From NCBI GenBank assembly GCA_019422065.1, contig JAHZEA010000001.1, forward strand, positions 160,396 to 224,395: a DNA stretch of 64,000 nt, given 5' to 3'. The translations under genes and the position numbers were made by a program. The number at the start of each line of letters is the position of its first letter. Position 1 is the stretch's first letter. The notes beneath the pieces are model-generated. The model saw nothing but the letters and a program-made list of their open reading frames with translations, was not told the origin of the DNA and searched no databases. The stretch is from Lachnospiraceae bacterium (GTDB lineage Bacteria > Bacillota > Clostridia > Lachnospirales > Anaerotignaceae). This document shows, in pieces, positions 59,809 to 64,000 of the stretch.

Positions 59809-61191
59809 ATGGATAATAACAAAAATACCACTAACGCCCGTGGTTCCGCTCTAATACCGTTTCTAGTGTTTATACTTATATATCTTGGTGCCGGAATTAT
59901 ACTTCAGGCTCAAGGCGTTGAAATGGCATTTTATCAGTTCCCGGCTCCCGTTGCTATTTTAATAGCAGTTGTTGTTGCCTTTGTTATGTTTAAAGGCAAA
60001 ACAGATGACAAACTGGCGGACTTTATTAAAGGCTGTGGCGATGAAAACATACTTACTATGTGTTTTATATATCTTTTTGCCGGTGCCTTCGCTTCTGTAG
60101 CAAGTGCTATGGGCGGCGTTGACGCAACAGCTAACCTCGGTCTTTCCATTATACCGGCTCACTATATTACAGCCGGAATGTTCGTTATAAGTGCCTTTCT
60201 TGCAGTTTCCACAGGCTCATCAATGGGTACTATAGGCGCTATAGGACCTATTGCCATTACTACAGCAGACAAAGCAGGTCTTAGCATGCCTCTTATGGTT
60301 GCAGCTATTATTGGCGGCGCAATGTTCGGCGATAACCTCTCAATTATTTCTGATACAACTATTGCAGCTACAAAAACACAGGGCTGCGAAATGCGTGATA
60401 AATTTAAAGTAAACTTCTTTATTGCTCTTCCGGCAGCTATTATCACATTTATACTTTTACTTATATTAGGCAGACCGGAAACAGTAGTTCCTCTTGATAA
60501 ACTTGACTATAACTTTATTAAAGTTCTTCCATATATATTTGTACTTGTTATGGCTGTTTTAGGTCTTAATGTATTTATGACTCTTGGCTCAGGTATAGTT
60601 ATAGCCGGCATTATAGGTATAGCTTACGGCGATATTGCCCCTCTTGGCTTTGTTCAGAGCATATACAGCGGCTTTACAAATATGACAGAAATTTTCCTTC
60701 TTTCACTTATGACAGGCGGCTTAGCATACATGGTAACCAAAAACGGCGGTCTGGAATGGCTCCTTGTTAAGATAAAAGGCTTAATCAAGGGTGAAAAATC
60801 AGCTCAGGTAGGTATTGCAGCTATAGCTTCTGTTGCAGATATGGCAGTTGCCAACAACACAGTAGCAATTATTATTACTGGTCCTATATCAAAAGGTATA
60901 TGCGAGGAATTCCATGTTGACCCAAGACGAAGCGCTTCTCTCCTTGACATTTGGACCTGTATTTTCCAAGGATTTATTTCTTACGGCGCTCAGGTACTTT
61001 TAGCTTGCAGCCTTACAGCTGAGGCCAGCACACAGATAAGCCCATTAAGCTTATTCCCATTGTTATGGTATCAGCAGCTTTTAGCAGTATTTGCTATAAT
61101 CTCAATATTTATACCGTTTGCTGATGGTGTAATTAAAAAGAGACCTTGGGATTTCAAAAACTGGAAAGCTAAAGAAACAGCAGTAAAATAA
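59809..61191 (+). CDS. NhaC-family Na+/H+ antiporter-type carrier, possible methionine transporter
   Basis: 460 residues, about 11-12 membrane helices, with NhaC superfamily features (STGSSMGTIGAIGPIA at about 141-156, GAMFGDNLSIISDTTIAATKTQG, MAVANNTVAI). Some NhaC-family proteins in Firmicutes have been proposed as methionine transporters (MetT) from regulation and context. Here it is divergent from methionine gamma-lyase, so methionine or methionine-linked transport is a reasonable inference; simple Na+/H+ exchange remains possible. AAGGAGG upstream of the ATG. Confidence 0.82.
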   Translation: MDNNKNTTNARGSALIPFLVFILIYLGAGIILQAQGVEMAFYQFPAPVAILIAVVVAFVMFKGKTDDKLADFIKGCGDENILTMCFIYLFAGAFASVASAMGGVDATANLGLSIIPAHYITAGMFVISAFLAVSTGSSMGTIGAIGPIAITTADKAGLSMPLMVAAIIGGAMFGDNLSIISDTTIAATKTQGCEMRDKFKVNFFIALPAAIITFILLLILGRPETVVPLDKLDYNFIKVLPYIFVLVMAVLGLNVFMTLGSGIVIAGIIGIAYGDIAPLGFVQSIYSGFTNMTEIFLLSLMTGGLAYMVTKNGGLEWLLVKIKGLIKGEKSAQVGIAAIASVADMAVANNTVAIIITGPISKGICEEFHVDPRRSASLLDIWTCIFQGFISYGAQVLLACSLTAEASTQISPLSLFPLLWYQQLLAVFAIISIFIPFADGVIKKRPWDFKNWKAKETAVK

Positions 61192-61241
61192 AAACGTAAT
61201 TTCCATAATATATCAATATACGCATTACCCCTATACCCCAT

Positions 61242-61275
61242 AAAAAATGACGGTGTCATCACCGTCATTTTTTTT
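61242..61275. terminator. Bidirectional terminator between NhaC and LysR genes
   Basis: Perfect 14-bp stem AAAAAATGACGGTG/CACCGTCATTTTTT with a TCAT loop. Confidence 0.95.
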
Positions 61276-61281
61276 ATAATC

Positions 61282-62211
61282 TTAATCTGTACTATTTGTA
61301 TTATTAAGTAATTCAGATAGTATATTTATAAATTCCTCTGCTAATGGGTTTACGCTTAAATCCTTAAGCTTTATACAAACAAGACGCATATAGTCTATAT
61401 TATCTTTAATAGGTATAGTCTTTATATTATCCGGACTGTAGCCTTTAGGCAAAAGGCCGCTGCCTGTTGTAAAAGCGTTTGTATGGCTCAAAATATTATA
61501 AGCCGTTGCCCTATCGTTTATATATATTATTTTATTAAAGTCAAGTGAGCCTGAAAATACCGCTTCTTCCGAAAAATTAGCGCTGGTATTATCTTTTTTA
61601 GAAAAAACAACATACGGATACTCCGTAAGGTCACTTAAACTTATTTCATCATTTTCGGCCAGCGGATGTTGGCTGTTTAAAAACACCATTGGTCTGAATC
61701 TGGTTATCTCTTTATACTCTAAATCATTGGCACTTAAAGTTCTGTTCATAAATTTCTCTGTCATATCAGACAGAAATATAATACCTATGTCGCTTTTGCG
61801 CTGAGATACGTTTTCTATAACCTTATCCATATCTATTTCTTTAAATGTAAGCTCAAATTTTTCGTAATTATGTGTTGCTAAAAACTTTACAAATGCCTTG
61901 GCGCAAAACGGATACCTTTGAGCAGATATGCTGAGTTTAGCGCATTGATTTAATCCCTTATCACTATAAAACCGCTCTACTTTTTTCTGTTGTTCTATTA
62001 TAGGCCGTATCTGTGTTAAAAATTCCTGTCCGTCTTCAGTTAATACTATTCCTCGATTGCTTCTTATAAAAATCTGTATTCCTAATTCTTCCTCCAGTTC
62101 ACGAATAGAACTTGAAAGACTCGACTGAGACACAAAAAGGTTTTGAGCCGCTTTATTTATTGAACCGCAGTTATATATTTCTGATACATAATTAAGCTGT
62201 AAAAATGTCAT
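61282..62211 (-). CDS. LysR-family transcriptional regulator
   Basis: 309 residues from the ATG at 62209-62211, with GGAGGAGGG upstream; a longer frame to 62268 overlaps that site. N-terminal HTH (about 1-60, SINKAAQNLFVSQSSLSSSIRELEEELG) and a periplasmic-binding-like effector domain (~90-305). Convergent with the NhaC-type gene and next to megL, so probably the regulator of one or both; its effector could be methionine or a downstream metabolite. Confidence 0.92.
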   Translation of the reverse strand: MTFLQLNYVSEIYNCGSINKAAQNLFVSQSSLSSSIRELEEELGIQIFIRSNRGIVLTEDGQEFLTQIRPIIEQQKKVERFYSDKGLNQCAKLSISAQRYPFCAKAFVKFLATHNYEKFELTFKEIDMDKVIENVSQRKSDIGIIFLSDMTEKFMNRTLSANDLEYKEITRFRPMVFLNSQHPLAENDEISLSDLTEYPYVVFSKKDNTSANFSEEAVFSGSLDFNKIIYINDRATAYNILSHTNAFTTGSGLLPKGYSPDNIKTIPIKDNIDYMRLVCIKLKDLSVNPLAEEFINILSELLNNTNSTD

Positions 62212-62412
62212 ATCTGCCCTCCTCCTAAATACAGACCTTTCCTCACAGTATAACACAAAAATTACCAATATGTTATAATAAATTGAATTTTTGTTGTAAT
62301 ATTTAACAAAATTATTAATTCTTTCTTATATATTTCATTTCTATTGTCTAATAATTTTACAAGAGTTATAATATCTATGTACTAAATAATCGATTTTTAA
62401 GGAGGCATTCTT

Positions 62413-63522
62413 ATGAAAAAAAACATACTACCTTTGGTTTTGACACTTGCTGTTTTTTCATCCTCTGTACCTGTATTTGCTTCGGATATAACAGTTAATG
62501 TTAATTCCGAAAAAGTTGTTTTTGAAGACCAAGAACCAGTTATTACAGATAACCGAACACTCATACCTTTACGCGGTGTTATGGAAAAAATGGGTGCGGA
62601 AGTTTCTTATATTGATTCCATACAAACAGTAAATATTAAAAAAGGAACAACCGATGTAACACTTAAAATAGGTGAGCCTTCTATTAGCATAAATAATGAA
62701 AAAAAGGAGCTTGATGTAGCACCTGTTATTATTAACGACAGAACAATGGTACCTATAAGAGCAATAGCAGAAGCCTTTGGTGCTGAGGTTACATGGGACG
62801 AAAATACAAAAACTGTTGATATAAACATGCCGGAAGAAAAAACAGTACTTGATAAAAGCGATGTTTCCTATGAGGCTCAGGAAGATAATTTCAGCAGCAA
62901 AGCTACCGAAAACTGGATGCTTAAAACCGAAACCGGTACTGAAATTTTAAAAGTTACACTTGAATATCCTCAGCTTAACGATAAGTCTGCATCCAGCAGC
63001 GGTATAAACAGCTATATTTCATCTTATGTTAGCGCAATGGCCACAAAATACATTGAGGAAAATCAGGACGCAATGCTTAAAACTTTTTACGATTTAGGCA
63101 GTGATTACAGAACAAACGAAATTTATATCTCTTATGAAGACCTTTACCATGATGATACAAACAGTATTTTATCTTACCTTACCACATTTATGGTATATAC
63201 CGGCGGAGCGCACCCTGTTACTTACGGCTACGGCATGACTTTAGACCTTAAAACCGGCAAGGAAATTGCGTTAAGTGATTTAGCCGGAGCAGAAGGTGAA
63301 AACAATATTTCCGATATACAAAGAGCCGTTAATTATTTAAACGAAGAAATAACAGCTCATCCGGATAAATATTTTGATAACGCCGCAGAATTTATTAAAG
63401 AAAACCAAGCCGGAAATTATGGCTGTTATTTAGGCGAAAACAAGATAATAGTATTTGCTTCAGCCGGCTCTATTTCCGCATACTCCAATGGTATGCTTAA
63501 GTTTGATGTGCCTTTGGAGTAA
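62413..63522 (+). CDS. Secreted protein: stalk domain plus DUF4163-DUF3298 (RsiV-like C-terminus)
   Basis: 369 residues. A signal peptide (MKKNILPLVLTLAVFSSSVPVFA, cut near 23) and a copper-amine-oxidase-N stalk domain (~30-135, motifs TLIPLRGVMEKMGAEV and TMVPIRAIAEAFGAEV), then DUF4163 (~165-245) and DUF3298 (~255-360, TGGAHPVTYGYGMTLDLKTGKEI). The C-terminal pair is shared with RsiV, an anti-sigma factor that binds lysozyme; the transmembrane and anti-sigma parts are absent, so this is a free extracellular version. AAGGAGGC precedes the ATG. Confidence 0.88.
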   Translation: MKKNILPLVLTLAVFSSSVPVFASDITVNVNSEKVVFEDQEPVITDNRTLIPLRGVMEKMGAEVSYIDSIQTVNIKKGTTDVTLKIGEPSISINNEKKELDVAPVIINDRTMVPIRAIAEAFGAEVTWDENTKTVDINMPEEKTVLDKSDVSYEAQEDNFSSKATENWMLKTETGTEILKVTLEYPQLNDKSASSSGINSYISSYVSAMATKYIEENQDAMLKTFYDLGSDYRTNEIYISYEDLYHDDTNSILSYLTTFMVYTGGAHPVTYGYGMTLDLKTGKEIALSDLAGAEGENNISDIQRAVNYLNEEITAHPDKYFDNAAEFIKENQAGNYGCYLGENKIIVFASAGSISAYSNGMLKFDVPLE

Positions 63523-63591
63523 AATAAATAATGTTTAATATTTTCTAATTTTACTTTTCAACATTGTTTTAAAACTTATATAAAACACAGC

Positions 63592-63629
63592 AAAAAGCGG
63601 AATATAATTAATATATATTCCGCTTTTTT
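63592..63629. terminator. Bidirectional terminator between the stalk-DUF3298 gene and the UDG gene
   Basis: Stem AAAAAGCGGAATATA/TATATTCCGCTTTTT. Confidence 0.92.
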
Positions 63630-63652
63630 ATTATTTATTTTGGGTTATTATT

Positions 63653-64000
63653 TTATTTTATATATTCTTTTATGTTTTTTACATCTGAAGCATATACATT
63701 TTTAAGGTTTCTGTTATATATAACCGATGCAGGATGATAAAGCGGGTATATGTTTAAACCCTCTAACTCCATAATTTTTCCGTGGCAGTCACCTATTGAA
63801 AGACGATTATTTCCTGTTACAGCCTTTAAAGGCACATTACCCAATGTTACTATAAGATAAGGCTTATAACTGCTTATCTCTTTTTTAAGCAAAGGCACAA
63901 AGTCCTCTATTTCTTCTCTGTTTGGGGTACGGTTTACTTTCCTTCCTGTTTTTTCGCTAATTGAAGTAGGTCTGAATTTAACCACATTTGTTATATACAG
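63653..64000 (-). CDS. Uracil-DNA glycosylase family 4/5-like, N-terminus cut by window edge
   Basis: The C-terminal 115 residues are visible; the reading frame continues past 64000. Motifs include YITNVVKFRPT, REEIEDFVPLLKKEI, LIVTLGNVPLKAVTG and YHPASVIYN (the HPA motif of the C-terminal active-site loop). These 4Fe-4S glycosylases remove uracil from deaminated DNA; the cluster cysteines and catalytic acid would lie in the missing half, apart from the absence of Cys in the visible KFRPT segment where family 4 often has KCRPP. Family assignment is good; the subfamily is open. Confidence 0.82.
   Translation of the reverse strand: MYITNVVKFRPTSISEKTGRKVNRTPNREEIEDFVPLLKKEISSYKPYLIVTLGNVPLKAVTGNNRLSIGDCHGKIMELEGLNIYPLYHPASVIYNRNLKNVYASDVKNIKEYIK

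Overview
The window is AT-rich chromosomal DNA of an anaerobic, spore-forming, low-GC Firmicute, most likely a member of the Lachnospirales/Clostridia. This is inferred from the gene set: a SpoIIID sporulation regulator, WalRK with YycH/YycI/YycJ, CdaA/CdaR, a T-box leader, several proteins with copper-amine-oxidase-N (stalk) domains, BspA-type leucine-rich repeats, and ferredoxin-type or Fe-ADH redox enzymes. I saw no rRNA, tRNA, CRISPR array, insertion sequence or prophage.

Layout. 1-3.7 kb (minus): an RpiR-regulated four-carbon acid-sugar operon (regulator, class II aldolase, beta-hydroxyacid dehydrogenase, DUF1537 kinase cut by the left edge). 4.3-9.9 kb: an IclR-dmpF-dmpG operon (acylating aldehyde dehydrogenase and 4-hydroxy-2-oxoacid aldolase), a LarA-type nickel-pincer racemase-like gene, and a divergent Fe-dependent alcohol/hydroxyacid dehydrogenase. 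Together these look like a 2-hydroxyacid degradation module. 10-16.4 kb: radical SAM/SPASM protein with a small membrane protein, MATE exporter with pyridoxamine kinase, LOG-family protein, and an RlmI-like methyltransferase. 17-23.4 kb: a strongly promoted S-layer-like surface protein, then the c-di-AMP module cdaA-cdaR with two upstream membrane genes. 23.5-27 kb: a sigma-54 enhancer-binding regulator divergent from a second Fe-ADH paralogue. 27-30.7 kb: GNAT, a small membrane protein, a gene-poor 1.5 kb block that looks like a leftward transcription unit for a large non-coding RNA, then MATE. 30.7-40.8 kb: SdpI-like protein, cupin, rlmH, yycJ, murA, yycI, yycH, a small secreted protein, walK, walR and a LysM protein (a wal cluster with extra members and a predicted internal WalR-controlled promoter). 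41-46.3 kb: GntR-ispE, a stalk-domain lipoprotein-like protein, peroxiredoxin, flavodoxin-ferredoxin protein, DAHP synthase. 46.3-49.7 kb: MarR-MATE with a palindromic operator, aldo/keto reductase with 4Fe-4S clusters, spoIIID. 49.8-54.1 kb: a MoxR ATPase/VWA/leucine-rich-repeat operon. 54.3-56.5 kb: T-box leader and aspS. 56.5-62.2 kb: PucR regulator, methionine gamma-lyase, a divergent NhaC-family carrier, and a LysR regulator (probable methionine uptake and catabolism). 62.4-64 kb: stalk-DUF4163-DUF3298 secreted protein and a uracil-DNA glycosylase cut by the right edge.

Most noteworthy points. (1) Positions about 27,759-28,870 have a leftward extended -10 promoter, a leftward terminator, many local hairpins and only a roughly 30-codon ORF: a candidate large structured RNA. 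(2) The T-box of aspS has no Asp codon in its specifier region but has an Asn codon, and AspRS carries the His seen in non-discriminating enzymes, which points to tRNA-dependent asparagine formation. (3) A perfect WalR-type direct repeat sits at an internal wal promoter. (4) The PucR regulator appears to start at an AUU codon. All functional calls are by reading the sequence; no database search was run.
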